Positions 39,601-51,764 of a stretch of DNA of 64,000 nucleotides are shown here, piece by piece. The DNA is taken from contig QNGE01003825.1 of assembly GCA_008508345.1 (NCBI GenBank), positions 1 through 64,000 on the forward strand, in the 5' to 3' direction. This DNA comes from Paragonimus westermani (Eukaryota; Platyhelminthes; Trematoda; Plagiorchiida; Troglotrematidae). Numbering within the stretch: the stretch's first letter is position 1; each line of letters opens with the position of its first letter. The notes under the pieces are model-generated. The model was not told where the DNA came from and did no database searches. It saw only the letters and a list, made by a program, of their open reading frames with translations. The translations under genes and the position numbers were made by a program.

Positions 39601-39700
39601 TTGCCGAACTTTGTTTATATGTACCCCGGTTTCATTTTCACTCGACCGCGTCGCCATTACGTGACTGTTGCATTTGATCATATTTACAAGAACCTTTAAT
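27601..39700. other. 12-kb stretch without recognisable genes
   Basis: No motif-bearing frame was found. Larger anonymous open frames are 28828-29241 plus (137 codons), 35729-36151 minus (140 codons), 32151-32483 plus (110 codons) and 32754-33080 minus (108 codons). None carries a domain that I recognise, and they lack defensible splice contexts. The first bases of this region adjoin the endonuclease start of the minus-strand CR1 copy, so a LINE 5' region may extend past 27,600. Confidence 0.4.
35729..36151 (-). other. 140-codon open frame, unclassified
   Basis: Longest anonymous open frame of the central stretch. Starts MCYLDLCDDSLNVRGRPPF, is Ser/Leu rich, and has a hydrophobic stretch (SFPLVLLVPFFQFLFIF) in its C-terminal third. 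I see no signal peptide, domain or splice support. A mildly better than random protein look is the only argument for it; chance or decayed repeat are equally likely. Confidence 0.15.
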
Positions 39701-39706
39701 TTTGGA

Positions 39707-39965
39707 ACTTGTATATTTGGTGGATTCAATATCGAGGTTTGTCGTTGTCTTCTACTATTTGGCTTATCACATTGTTTCTGAACATTAGCACCTCATTAAT
39801 AAGAAACTCGCTAATACGACTGCCTGCCCTTCTGGATCCGACTCAGTTGCTCGACGGGCTCAGGATTTATAGACGCCTGTTGCTTACAGACGCGACTATC
39901 CTGGATCCAGCATATCGACAGACGTTGCGAGAAGACCAAACGTTTTTCGAACAACCACTAGACGT
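39707..39965 (+). repeat. Dispersed repeat upstream of the BEL element, possible LTR part
   Basis: Closely related to the reverse complement of 51,765-52,013. Both carry TTGTATATTTGGTGGATTC at one edge, followed by conserved blocks ending with GTTTTTCGAACAACCACTAG here and its counterpart there. It lies about 400 bp upstream of the BEL gag frame, where a 5' LTR could be. The distal part (39,966-40,371) is not shared with the other copy. LTR identity is inference. Confidence 0.45.
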
Positions 39966-40371
39966 CCGGGATCAACAGTACTTGGTAAATCCGCATTGTT
40001 GGAGACCAAATCTACCTGCCAACTGAAAGTCATCGGTCCTTCTCCGATGGCCGAATCAATCGAAGTTGACACGCGTGATGTGCAAGGGCGTTTTCAGGGT
40101 TACCTATAGGTCAAAGCTTCCTCGAGGGCAACCGTGTCGCTGGGCTTGCCTACTGTGCCTCTATATGTGGAGACCTGTCCTGTTTGTCCTTTTGAGCGGC
40201 GATGCTCAGGTGGCTCATATTGATGACAATATCAAAACGCATTTAAATGTTTTCGATGTTCCCGCCTCAGTACATTTATTGTCCACGTTCTTTCTTTCTA
40301 AGGATTCCCATGATCTTTATAGGGACTTGTTTGGGATTGCTGAGTTGTCTGCTGTATAATATAGTTGTGGT

Positions 40372-41600
40372 ATGCTTGGGGACCCTAGAACTAAGCAGGG
40401 ACCATGCCCAGGGATATCTGTAGGGACGGTGGCAGCCCCACCGGAGAACACGGAGTGTGTATCCAAACTCCCCAACCCTACCCCAGCTATAACCCGTTGT
40501 TCACTTGAGCGAAATTTGGTGATGTATGACAGCCTTATCGAAGGAGTATTGCTTCTGAAGGAAGAGGAGCTAAGGTTTACGAGAGCACAGCTAGAATTTC
40601 GCACGAGGTTTTCGGAAAGGTTTGTGTTTGACAAGATTGTGAAGATTTATTGGACCCAAGAGAGCTCCAAGGAGCAGTATATGCGCAAGTTAGCTATTAG
40701 TGTGGGCCCGGTAAAAATCGAGCTAGAACCTTTCGAAGGGTCTCCCTTGAAATTCCATAGCTTCATGCAAAATCTTGAACTTAACGTGACTAACACACTG
40801 AGTGACGAAGGACAGAAATTGTCCTACCTTTTTCATTATTGTAAGGGTCGAGCTAAGGCAGCTATCAAACACTGCGTATTGCTGCCTAGCGAAGTAGAAC
40901 TCACCGAGGCAACCGGAATACTGAGGGACGATTTGGAAGGCCGCATGAGATTATTCAGGCTATCACCAAGGCCGTGTTTAACATTTCGAGGGGCGCCATG
41001 AGAGACACTGAGGCTCTTCAACATTTAGCCACTCAGATTAGGGGTTGTCAGTTGACGCTGTCCCAACTGAACCACCCGTCTGAGTTAGATTGCCCAACCG
41101 TCCTTTTTCCGTGGACAAAATCCGTAGTCTATTGCAATAGAAGGGGGGAAAGTGAGTGACTCTGTTATGAACACTGGTCTGGAGCCTTCTTTCAGCGGCT
41201 TACTCGAGTTGATAGAGAGGCGTGTATCGCTTTCTAGTAATCTATATGGTCAATTCATCGTCAGTGGGAATGAGACCGCGCTCTTCCACGAGGATACTCA
41301 GCGGATGCCGCGTGTGTCAACCGTCGTCGGAGTGGTAAATAAGCCGAATCAATGCGCAGTATGTGGTGACGATCATGATTTGTCGACATGCCGGCGATCT
41401 GGAAGCATGTCATCAGAAGGGAGACTCGAAGTTGTAAGGAGATGTAGACGATGCCTTGTCTGTTAAGTACCAAACCACACAACCAAGTATTGCAAAGTCT
41501 GTATAAAGTGTTCACGGCCTCTATGTGGAGGATGACATCATACCCGCATGCAAGCAGACCCGGCGCCTTCTGGAACTGAGATCGAATTGGAGAAATCTAG
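40372..41600 (+). pseudogene. gag: BEL/Pao Gag with CCHC zinc knuckles
   Basis: BEL Gag coats element RNA. The first frame (40372-41001, 209 codons) holds VKIELEPFEGSPLKFHSFMQ and LSYLFHYCKGRAKAAIKHC, the conserved core of BEL/Pao Gag. It shifts frame at about 40,975 (DTEALQHLATQIRGCQLTL), then again at 41,152-41,466. The last part has a CX2CX3HX4C knuckle (CAVCGDDHDLSTC) and a second cysteine cluster (RCRRC to YCKVC, 41,440-41,500), which is crossed by a TAA at 41,464-41,466. At least two frameshifts and one stop inactivate it. Confidence 0.8.
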
Positions 41601-42028
41601 CTGCGGAGCCACTATTTTGCACGAGAGCGGGGTTCATCTTGGTTTCGTGCCTGTCAGAATGATTGAGGCAGTCGGAACGGTTGAAACGTGTGCCGTTCTA
41701 GTAAACGGGTCGGACACTCATAGATGAGTCTTTAGCTAAGCGACTAAGGCTTCCGGCGTGTGAACGAATGCTTAGCATCCGTACATTGAATAGGACCGCT
41801 ACTATCGAATGCCAAGAGCTGAGTTTGGAAGTGGATTCTTTGGATGATGGAATTAAGATCAGAGTCGACAAGGCCTTTATTGTCAAGGGTCTTCCGGTCA
41901 AACGGACGGGAACCATATCTCAGGATGACGTTCAGTGGTGGCCTCACTTGGCCGATCTGTCCATCATCTTGTTGGGGGAAGATAAAATCGGGCTACTAAC
42001 ACGTCCCGACGTGCCGGAAGCACCTTAA
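41601..42028 (+). pseudogene. BEL/Pao protease region, catalytic Asp lost
   Basis: Retropepsin-like stretch following Gag. One frame reads LGFVPVRMIEAVGT then CAVLVNGSDT, where the catalytic Asp-containing D-x-G-S motif of BEL proteases has Asn in the Asp position. The sequence shifts frame and resumes at 41,768 with LNRTATIECQELSLEV, and ends SIILLGEDKIGLL, matching the flap and C-terminal region. A stop closes it at 42,026-42,028. Confidence 0.6.
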
Positions 42029-42359
42029 GTAGTAGATCAGCGGGCAGGAAGCATGTTTCAGCCATATGCTGTAAAAACCATCTTGAGCTGGACCTTACGA
42101 GGCCCCATGTCACTCTCGGTAAACAACAAGGCTGAGTGTCATTGCTTAAAGGGGTGCTGATTCAGCACGATTGGTGCAGCGTATGTTTGACCTGAAGTTT
42201 GTCGAGAGCGGAGTTTCCAAAGAGATGGCTAATTCGTTTGGTGACCAAAGATCTGAGCGTATTGTAGAGTCCACAACTGCGCTCAAGGACGGTCGGTAGG
42301 AGATCGGCTTGTAGTAGCGGTTCGACAGGGTTTGCTCTCCCGATAACCGATAGTTGGCC

Positions 42360-43030
42360 CAGAAACATTTGAATTTAATAGGTAGGGGATATCCCCAGGA
42401 TAATGAATTGGTACATAAATATAACGAGATTACAAAGCACACAGGAACAGAGGTTATATATCCAGAGTCGCCGGCGGTACTTTCCCCACTGCCCGGTGCT
42501 GAATTCGAATAAACCTGGGGAGGTGCGGATGGTATTCGATTGCGCGGCGAAATATAAGAACATCTCTTTGAACAAAGTCCTGCTGCAGGGGGCACTCCTA
42601 ACAAACAACATAGTAGGTGTGTTGTTACGGTTCCGGAAGTGTTTGATAGCCTTGTCCCCAGACACAGGGGGAATGTTTTTGCAGGTGAAGGTCCGTGAAG
42701 GCGACCGGTGGGCATTGAGGTTTCTTTGATGGAATAATTAACCAATGTCTGGTCCATCAAATAGGTATGAGATTGTGGTCCATTATTTTGGGGCTACTTC
42801 TTCGCTCTTTTGCGCGTCATATGCACCCAGGAAGACTGCAGTTGATAATGAGCATCGATTTGCAAGCTGGCCAGCCAAATTATGTTTGAGAATTTGTACG
42901 TTGATGACTGCGTGGTATCGGTGGATATGCCTGAAGATGCTATAGATGTGGCGTCTGAATTGCGCGAAATGCTTCTTCTGGGTGAATTTGAACTAGTAAA
43001 GTGGAATTCTGATGTAGCATAGGCGCTGTT
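42360..43030 (+). pseudogene. pol: BEL/Pao reverse transcriptase, frameshifted
   Basis: RT that copies element RNA to cDNA. Blocks in order: [52 protein letters not shown] (motif A with its Asp; the following Glu of the family reads Gly), FGATSSLFCASYA, and ENLYVDDCVVSV with an intact YVDD (42,897-42,908) in another frame. ELVKWNSD follows. Stops at about 42,730, 42,741 and 43,020 and at least one frameshift break it. The long minus-strand frame 42,146-42,760 is a shadow of this region. Confidence 0.8.
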
Positions 43031-43320
43031 GTATAAACCGCCGAACAAAAGAGCATCTCTGTCAGCATCAATGGACCTAGGTGATCACATTCATTAGAAG
43101 GCCCTCGAGGTCCAGTGGCACGCATCGGAAGACAGTTTCAGGTTTCGCGTATCCTTACCGAAGTAGCCGTTCACTCGGAGAAGCTTGTTAGGCTGTATCG
43201 CGTCGGTGTACAAACCATTAGTGTTAATTACTCAGCTTGTTCTCCACTGTCGAAAGTTACTCCGGGGCTTATGTGGCGCGAATACTAAGTGAGATACACC
43301 CTTAGACTAGAAGTGTCCAG

Positions 43321-43937
43321 ATGAGTGGGAAAGGTGTTCACGGGGTGTCGCGACTACAGACTCAGATACTGTACCCCGCTGTATCAAAACCCATGGGAAG
43401 ACGCCGACGCGCTTGGAGTTGCACATGTTTTCCGCCGCTTCCAAGACGGGTTATGGAGCTGTCGGCTATCTCCAAGACGTCTTGGGAGATGGCAGAAAAT
43501 TTTGCTGCTTCTTGATGTAGAAGTACCGTGTTGCTTTCTTGAAGCACTTTTATATCCCAATGTTGGAACTTACAGCCGCAGGGTTGGCGACTAAACTCAC
43601 GAGATTCGTACTAGGTGAACTCAAGCTAACGTTGGATAACATCGCACATTGGACAGGCTCGGTCAACGTGTTGGAGTTCTTGAAAAACTCCTCTTGTCGC
43701 TTTGCCACACTCTTAGCCAGCCGTGTCCAACTTATTCATGACTATATCCAGGGCTGTCGATGGCGACACATTCCATCCGAGTCAAACCCGGCGGACATAG
43801 TTTCACGGGGAACCTGTGATGCTACTTCTCAGAAAATTTGCACGTGGCTTAGTGGTCCAGTCCTTCTATGGGAACTTAAGAATTCCTTGCACCGGACAAG
43901 CCGCTTGAGCCGATTCAAGCCGAGGAAGTCGAATTGA
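43321..43937 (+). pseudogene. BEL/Pao RNase H and linker, catalytic Asp to Gly
   Basis: A frame at 43,325-43,594 covers the connection domain (VFTGCRDYRLRYCTP, QNPWEDADALGVAH). It shifts to 43,539-43,937, which reads IPMLELTAAGLATKL with the catalytic Glu. HWTGSVNVLEFLKN follows, where the family has W-T-D-S; here the Asp is Gly (43,656-43,658). RWRHIPSESNPADIVSRG matches the BEL RNase H C-terminus. The 132-codon frame is otherwise clean. Confidence 0.75.
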
Positions 43938-44084
43938 AGAAGTTTCTGGCAGTATCCATTGTTAGTCGCGCGCAATGGCATGTGGAGCTGGTTTCGTGGT
44001 ACTCTCGCTGGGACGCCATAATCCGTGCGACATCATGGTTAACACCTTTCAAGAATTATTTTACTTGCATGAAGGCCGGTCGAC

Positions 44085-46500
44085 AATGTTCTATTATATA
44101 TATAGAATTGACGACTCATTGTGGCTATCAGTGTCAACTGAATCCCGTGAACTACTCTTAGGATGTGTCTACAGACCACCTAACGCCTCTCATGACGCCA
44201 TCACCAATCTTATCAATGGACTGAATCATGTATCAACATTGCCCACGCAGTACAAAATAATTGGTGGAGAGTTCAATATGCCCAATATTTCCTGGACCTC
44301 CTTCACAGCTCCTGCAAATCAAGCAGAGTTTCTTGCATGTATCCAAGTAAATGGTTGGCGCCAACATGTCTTAGCACCTACCAGACTAGACCACACTTTA
44401 GATCTCATTTTTACAACAGGTATCTCTTCTGCTAAAGTATCAGTCCTAGAACGGTCCCCAGGAAGTGATCACAACGTGGTCAACCTCAAGTTTGACCTAA
44501 AAGCTGTAATGGCGTCGAACATAGTAAGTTACCGCCAGATAAAATTAATCGACTGGAATACGTTCGCCACTCTGTTGAAGTCATTGGTGTGGAACACATT
44601 CTTTCTGATCTCTGACCCTGGTATAGCAATCGAAGAATTCACAGAACACTTCAGATTTTGTATGAACATTTTAGCCCCGGAAAAGTCAAAACGCCGTAGT
44701 GTGTGTGGTAAAAACTGGACCCTCACACCAAAAGAGGAACGTAAGCTCAAAAATCTGAAATCACGATACCGAAAAACACAAGACTTCTCCATTATTATTC
44801 AAGTGCACAAAATGTTTGACACGATAGAAACTAGAACCAAAATGCTCCACCTGAATGAAGAAAAACGCGCACTGAACAGCAAAGAGAAGAGCTTTGAGTT
44901 GATGCAGTTATTCAAACGCAGAAACTGTACAAGAGACCCTATCATCTCAGTAGCTACATTACGGAACAAAACTACTGTAGATGATCACGTAACAATCTGC
45001 GAGACCTTCAATTCGTATTATGCTGCTTCCTTCAACATTGAGGAAAGTGTATTGCCCCCCAACCCCTCCCTGCAAAAACAAAAGCGTTCCTAAGCCACGT
45101 TACTGTTGATGCAGTAAAAATACGCCCTCAGTTGGCTACTATCAAATCCCCCTACCTACCTGGTCCAGAGGGTATACACCTTGTTGCTCTCAAACACGGA
45201 GGGGATGACATCCCTTTCCTTTTGCTTAATATTTATACACGTTCTCTATCGTTAGGTTCCTTTCCACTCCACTGGTAAAATTCTATAATTCAGCCCCGTT
45301 ACAAAGGTGGTTTGCGACAAAACATCAACAATTATCATCCCATCAACAATACTTCAATTTGTTCCAGAGTGTTGGAAAGGATAATAAAATGTCGCATGGT
45401 TGAATTCTTATTATCACAAAATCTTATAAACCTATCCCAGCATGGGTTTCTCAGCAAACGTTCCTGCGTGACGTGTCAGCTGGAATTCTTTGATCATGTT
45501 ACAATGTCTGCTGATGCAGGGAATGCAGATGTTACTATACTCCTGGATATGCAAAAAGCTTTTGATCGTGTGCCTCATAAGCGCCTTCTGATCAAAATGA
45601 CATCTTTCGGCATACGTGACCCATTACTCAGCTGGTTTGCTTCATACCTTGTGGACCGCACACAAACAGTGAAAATAGGAGATAACAGCTCAACGCTCAG
45701 ACCAGTCACCAGCGGAGTGGTTCAAGGAAGCGTCCTGGGACCGTTGCTCTTTCTTATGTATATAGACGATATATGTAAAGTTATCAAACATGGCAAACTA
45801 TTCCTATTTGCTGATGACATCAAACTTGTCTATGCTTTTCCTACTGGCGATCTCAATTCTTCTTTAGGAAATATACGGGAGGACATCATGTCATTAGAGT
45901 GTTGGTGTCAAAACTGGTTGATGAAATTCTCAGCCAATAAATCCACCATTAGGGCACACGGTCGTCATATACCAGAGGACTTTATAAAGGTGGACGAGCA
46001 TGCCATTTCAACTGCCAACTCAGTCGGCGACCTAGATATACGTTACTCAAACTCATTTAATTTTGCTGAACACATTTCTTTCTTAGTAGCTAAAACTAAA
46101 CGAACGATTGGATACATCAGGCACTCATTCTTTTTTCCTGCAGCTCGACCGCACGTTTATAAGCTGTTCGTACGACCCCAACTTGAGTACTGCACGTTCA
46201 TACATAGTCACTTGCGCAAGTCTGATAGGCTAGCTCTAGAAAGTATCCAACGTGCATTTACGGAAGGTTTAGTACGTTATCCGTCTTCGTTGAACTGCAG
46301 AGAACGCTGCCAGACGCTNGCCTCATATGATTACATATGAAATACTTGCCTGTTCCTATTCTACAGACCACCTGATAATCTTTCCGTGTTGCTAAACATC
46401 TTTCCATTCTACACAACGGCCGTACATACTAAATCGACATCGGAATTCGGCTGTAGTCATACACTAGGATAATCTGTGAGTTGATCACTTTTCGCGTTAT
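44085..46500 (+). pseudogene. CR1 family A ORF2: endonuclease and reverse transcriptase
   Basis: The endonuclease part (to 45,093) contains LLGCVYRPPNASHDA, GGEFNMPNISWTSF (the GDFN Asp reads Glu), LDHTLDLIFTTGI and GSDHNVVNLKF with its catalytic SDH. A frameshift near 45,070 and a stop (TAA in the HW-stop-NSII context, near 45,278) lead to the RT frame at 45,312-46,340. That frame has INNTSICSRVLERII, LLDMQKAFDRVPHKRLL, GVVQGSVLGPLLFLMYIDDI and LFADDIKLVYA with intact FADD (residues 166-169). It then has CWCQNWLMKFSANKS and RPQLEYCTF. An undetermined base at 46,319 interrupts the C-terminus. One frameshift and one stop separate it from a continuous protein. Confidence 0.8.
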
Positions 46501-47255
46501 ACGACAACAATTATTTGTTAGAGATATATATTCTAACTAACACAAAATTGTAAATTCTATATAGAAGATTTAGCCAGAAAATGTCAGACTCTATCATTCG
46601 TCATACTTCACATGACCATTTTACGTCCTACTGCTTATCACGTAATTTTGCCTTCCGTTCTTGATTCTACGATAAATTCTAACGCGAGACAACATTCCAC
46701 AACGCCCGGAAAATCGAAATCCTGTACTGGTTGGGCAATTCGTGAAATTCCGTCGATTTGAGGAAATAAAGGAGTCCAGTCCAGAAGATCGTCCATTTCT
46801 CCGGAAAAACTAGTACCCGCCCATCTTCCCCCATCTTCCCAAAAGTTTCTACATATTTTTCCGAGGCCATCCATATCAAATGATGGCGAAATTCTTCGAC
46901 TATTCATTATCTCCATCCCGAAAAATCCTTTTTCTGGCATGTCCTTGAACATAAGGCCTACGTTAGCATTGTGAAGCAACAAGTGATGTAACAACTTAAC
47001 ATTTTTTTAGCGAATATGAAAATCTTGAAAACTGTTGTCTCAGAAGCAAGTGAGCCATCTGCCTCTTCATAAACTAGAGTTTTCCTTTGTTATTTCGCCC
47101 GTTTTATTACTCTATTTCCATAATTGTTGTCTTGTACAATTAATAATTATGTGTACGTTATGTAGTTCACGTTAAAATGTGTGTACTGATCACGCTCATC
47201 TGAGCGTGTTTCTCACGAATGGGTTTAGAAATTTACCGTAATTATTATTATGATA
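44085..47255 (+). mobile_element. CR1 family A LINE inserted in the BEL element, 5'-truncated
   Basis: The best-preserved LINE copy of the window. It starts inside the endonuclease domain (about 44,085-44,116), runs through RT (45,312-46,320) and a long 3' UTR, and ends near 47,255 with CTCATCTGAGCGTGTTTCTC and an ATT-rich tail. It interrupts the BEL element just after its RNase H, so it is younger than that element. Related copies lie at 21.2-22.9 kb, 22.9-24.0 kb (3' tails) and 24.7-27.6 kb (minus). I could not identify target-site duplications. Confidence 0.8.
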
Positions 47256-50200
47256 GCCATCTTAAATACTCGTGAGCACATTCTGTGAGTCCAGTTCTTT
47301 GATTATCGCAACTTGTTCTGGCTCTGCATCCTTGGGTTGCGCCCGTCCGTCTCGTTGTCACTGATAGCCTGGCGGGTTGTACATGCAAATAGGTCACCAG
47401 TGTGAGCTGCATGTACGTCAGATACCTAAAACCACTTTGGCTCACTCACCGATGTAATCCCAGTTCCTTTATTTACCTGTTCACTATGCAGATATTATAT
47501 AGTTTTTGTGTACCGCGCTGTTACGTAATTTTTGTTAAATTTGCTAAGTTGTGCACTGGCTTTCATTCGCCTGGTATTGAGGCTTTAGCGCATCTAGAGA
47601 CGGTTATATGGACTCGCGCTCCCTTCCCCCAAAAATGAGTAACAATTTAGAAACTTTCCAGATCTCCAACAAGTCTTTCGAGCCAGTAAACGTTTTGTCA
47701 TTTTTTCCTATCAATCGACACTGTGGGGCAGGTTTTGCGTCATAAGACTTCAGAATCGGTACACCTAAACCAACTGCAAATTCATAGGGAACCTCACCAC
47801 CCTCGAGTTCATATCGTTAACAACCCTGAATCGTCTTTGCTGCTTTGGTTTTTAAGCCGGAATACCAACGGTATCGGATGTCGTTCTCAGTCACTAATAA
47901 GACTACTGTTATTCAGTTTAGGCTGCGGGGGCCAGCATGGTTTAAGCCCGCTCATCGCCAGATTCTACTATGGCCTTTAAGTTCTTCAGCCTCCAATTTC
48001 CTTAACTCAAAGTCACACAGACAGTAAAACACTGTATTTTTCTTCATCTCCACCATGACGCCCTTCACCATACTTCGTGTTCACACTGCTGCTGGGCACC
48101 TAGTAGCACGTTTACAATGGTTGTTGCTGCTAAGAAAGCCGTGGAGAGAGTTTTCTTTGGGATGTGGCTGCTAGGAGCCGCAAACCTCAAGTAACCACCA
48201 AAAATAGCAACAACCTTTGAATTAAGCATGCCAGATCTGTGAAACCTAGCCAACTGAGTCCACGTTGTCATGTTTATTAACGCTGGGCTCAAGGAGTGTG
48301 TGTGAACCAAGCCGCATGTGCGCCCACAAAAAGTTGACACGGGTCGCCGTTGGTTCTACCGGTTTTCTGCAACAAAAGCAGAACGGGAATTAATCTAATT
48401 GTAACTGAAGATTGTTCGAATATTTATGCCACTCACATTTCCAGTCCTCCTGCTACAACGTGCGACCCATCAAAAAGGAAAAACGTTCGCTGAGCGACTT
48501 TACTTGCCGGCAGAATAGTCTGTTAAATCTAGTCGAGGTGATCCTTAATACTCCGCCTTTGCGTGATGGTTCAACACCTCTAGTAAGAGCCAATGAATTT
48601 CAACGGCCAACTGATGAAACCGGCGGAACTATCTGCAGTAAATTTACTCACCAGGATGTCCCTTGCTCTGATAGTACTGATGAAAATTTCACTGTTAATC
48701 AGAAAGTGTGGGTGACGCGTTGTTGAATCAGCAACGGTGAAACCAAATCATCCGCTTCCGACATCCCTCCAGTCTTAAGATCTACGGCTCTTAACAAAGC
48801 GGAAGAAAAAAAATGAGAGAAGTGAAAATAACATCAGGACCAGAGACGCCGGGGTTGAGTTCACTACCAACACAAACGAAGTGCTCGTGAAACTCATACG
48901 ACACGAATGTTTCTGACACCGCAAAATCGCCCCGCGAAATCAGTGGGACAAATTGAGCACGACGATCGCCAATTCCGGTCAGAAACATGCGTGTCGTAAC
49001 AAGATTGTGAGAATGTTGCGAGTCGGTAAGGATTGGTCGACCTTTGTAATCAGGAGTTATCACTAATACGTCGGGGGTGCAGAAGTTGCGATACCTCACA
49101 CTTGACGTGCCCAGTATGTTTACAGACGTCCGGATTGCCATCGGTCAAACGTGCTCGGAAATATCTGAAAAACAAGCAACTGGGAAGAGCATCAAATCTA
49201 AATTCACCCTACGAGCCGATTTAACCTCTCGGTAGGTGGTGAGCACCCCGAACAAGTTATCAAAAAGTGCTCTGATTGACTCCTTGCCGGTCAAACTAAG
49301 CTCAGTTGCAAGTGAACACAATGATGTATTGCCAGTTGTCACCTGGACGTGTGTCACAACGGCACACACTTGAAGAACTCGAAATTAACCAAATTGAACG
49401 GAGCTGCGTGCACGCTGGAAATGCAAGCTTGGCGCATGAGCTTCCAGTGCAGAGTGTATCCCATGCGGGAAGGAAATGTGACCTTACGGCATCTATAGAG
49501 ACATGGCTACGGTCAGAGGTAGAGGATTCTGAAATGAACCTACTAAACATGTGTTTTGAAGGAGGATAAGGTTGGTGAGCGTGTTGCATAATTTCGATGT
49601 ATATGTCTAATCATACAGTCCACTTGGAACTAGACAATACGCTGGTCAGTTTAGTACCCGAATCCATTTGGGTGCGCATCTCCCCTCGCTTAACCAAGCT
49701 TTTCGCCGTAGCCTACATACGCCGCAAGCTCGTGAACTTTAGTAAACGTCAGCAAAGCAGAAGCATTTTAATTCTAATCAAGAGTTGACTTTAAAGTCCT
49801 GAACGTGCGCCACAGCCGGGACTTCTCAGCAGCGTCATTTCTTCAGGCCGTTAGCGAACTGGAATTAATTGGAAATGCGCCAGACTCCAGCAGATATCGC
49901 CGAGGTCTTGTACCGTTCAGTTTGACGTAATCTCTACTAACGGGCGTAGTTCGATGGCGAACCGCAGCACTGGAGTGTCTCTCAGTTGTAGTGATGACGT
50001 TTTGGCTATGTTCAAGTCCTTTCATGACTCCTCTGGTATAGTGGTTTATCCTCTGATATTTCACAACTATTTCAACGAGGATTACGTAGGCAGGAACAAT
50101 TAGTTTCTGGCAACTATTCAGGACTTGACGCTCCGCAGATGGTGGCTGATGGTACAGTAACCAAGCTGTTCGTTCGAACAAGGAGTAACGAAAATAATAA

Positions 50201-51764
50201 GCCATCGGCATACCACATGGGTTTATAGGCCATTTTAGGAGGGATAAAACCTTGCTTGTATGTTGCTGTCTCCGTATTACCGGGAGAAAGTTTTGTTGGA
50301 CGGCTTGGGAGTGTGGGGAAGAGTAAATGGAACCCAGTAAAGGGCAAATTCAATTGAGCTGCCGGTTGTATTTGTTTCAGCGGTACACACTGAAGCATAT
50401 TCAGGTAACATTTTCATCGAACATGTACGACTAACGATTTGTGGGACTGGGCTAGTAGTTGAGAAGTTTGCGATACCGGTTTTGTCTCACGTATCTTAGG
50501 ATTGGGTAATAACTTATAACTCAACTGATTCAGCCATGGTCACAGAGTTGAGCAATTTGTTCTTATATGAGCTCATCTTAACTGCAAAGCCGTCAAGTAT
50601 GCAAAGCAACCTGCTTATCCCATCAATGAGATTCAACAAGTCACCACCCGAACATTCACCCTTGTTTAGTGGAAGGAGGTGCACCGAAGAATGACTCTTA
50701 TTTCCGGGTAGTTCACAAGTGAGACTTGGTCCTATTTTGGGGTATCTGCGATTCACCGAAATAGACATAATTCTGCTGGTTCTTCTGGGTAAGGGTTTAT
50801 TTGAGTCACCTAATTCTCCTAGTGATCTTTCCGTGAATAATTTCAACAGATACCAAATCCAATTAGGGAATGAACGTCACACCTGTTTGTTCGTTTCCAA
50901 ATGGGAAGGGTTCTAGAGCCGAACACGATAGAAAACACTTCACGGCGAACTGCTACGGAGTCTTCAAAGGGGTCGGAGATCACTTGTGATTTCTAGTATT
51001 AACACCACGGTTTGTGAATAGCCGCAAACTGTATACCACTACGGTCCTTGGATCTCGTTCGCATGTTGTCATGATCAACCTTGCGTCTTTAATGTGTTAG
51101 CCAGAAAAATCAACTGTGACAAACGCTATGACTGAATGCAATTCAGGTACTCCGGACACAATAGGCCCACAGTCTACATAAGGTGGTGAGAAACGAATGT
51201 GATAGTGACGTGCGTAGTGACGAATTCAAACTCAGTCCTTTGGGTACTTCCATCGACGTGAAACACTTATTGGTTTTCATAACCGGCAGTCCAAAAACGC
51301 TTCAGTAGGACCAGACGTTCGCCTGAATAGCAGCAAGAAGCAGGAAGCGGAAATGAATACTGATACGTTTCAAAAGGTTTTCTCGGAGATGCGGCCGAGG
51401 GTAACTCACAGATCATTGCAAATTCCTTTTGTCCAGTTGGCTCCCTATCCTCGACGACGTAGAGTTTAGCGCTTCCACTGTTTTTGCGAAACATAATGAG
51501 TTGAACCACAACAATTATCAGGGTTTCAAGCGTAGCACCACTAAGCCTGTTGAAGTATTGTGCAGATAGCTCACCTGCGGTCACAAGCGACTTGCTTCAA
51601 AAGCTCTTTACGGAAAGCTAACAACATGCTGAATGGAAGCAGTGTCAAGTAAGGCAGCCTTTCAAGCGCAGTGCGCGTAGCATGGCTCCCAACTACTGAC
51701 CCGTTTCTCTTTTCAGTGTCTCTTCCGAGGTAAGAGAAGGTGTTGTTGACATCAAATTCCAGAC
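47256..51764. other. Unclassified region downstream of the nested elements
   Basis: Here I would expect the 3' part of the BEL element, but no integrase HHCC or DDE blocks are legible. A plus-strand frame at 48,412-48,726 has a weak LVEVILNTPPL followed by FTVNQKVWVTR, faintly like the end of a retroelement integrase. Minus-strand frames at 49,843-50,211 (122 codons), 50,514-50,846 (110 codons) and 51,267-51,584 (105 codons, with one hydrophobic segment) have no recognisable domain. None can be called a gene. Confidence 0.35.

Larger units (their letters stand above)
40372..44060 (+). mobile_element. BEL/Pao LTR retrotransposon, decayed and cut by a CR1 insertion
   Basis: Plus-strand gag, protease, RT and RNase H follow in order, with several frameshifts and stops. 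The element breaks off at about 44,060-44,115 after the RNase H tail (WLTPFKNYF), where the CR1 family A endonuclease begins. No integrase was found on the far side of the CR1 copy (after 47,255), so the 3' half is either deleted or unrecognisable. The 5' LTR may be 39,707-40,370. Confidence 0.75.

Noticed and set aside
42146..42760. 204-codon minus-strand open frame
   Set aside because: Antisense shadow of the BEL reverse transcriptase, whose conserved blocks read on the plus strand.
48412..48726. Possible BEL or other integrase C-terminus
   Set aside because: Similarity is confined to a short LVEVILNTPPL-like stretch and a FTVNQKVWVTR tail; no HHCC or DDE residues are present.
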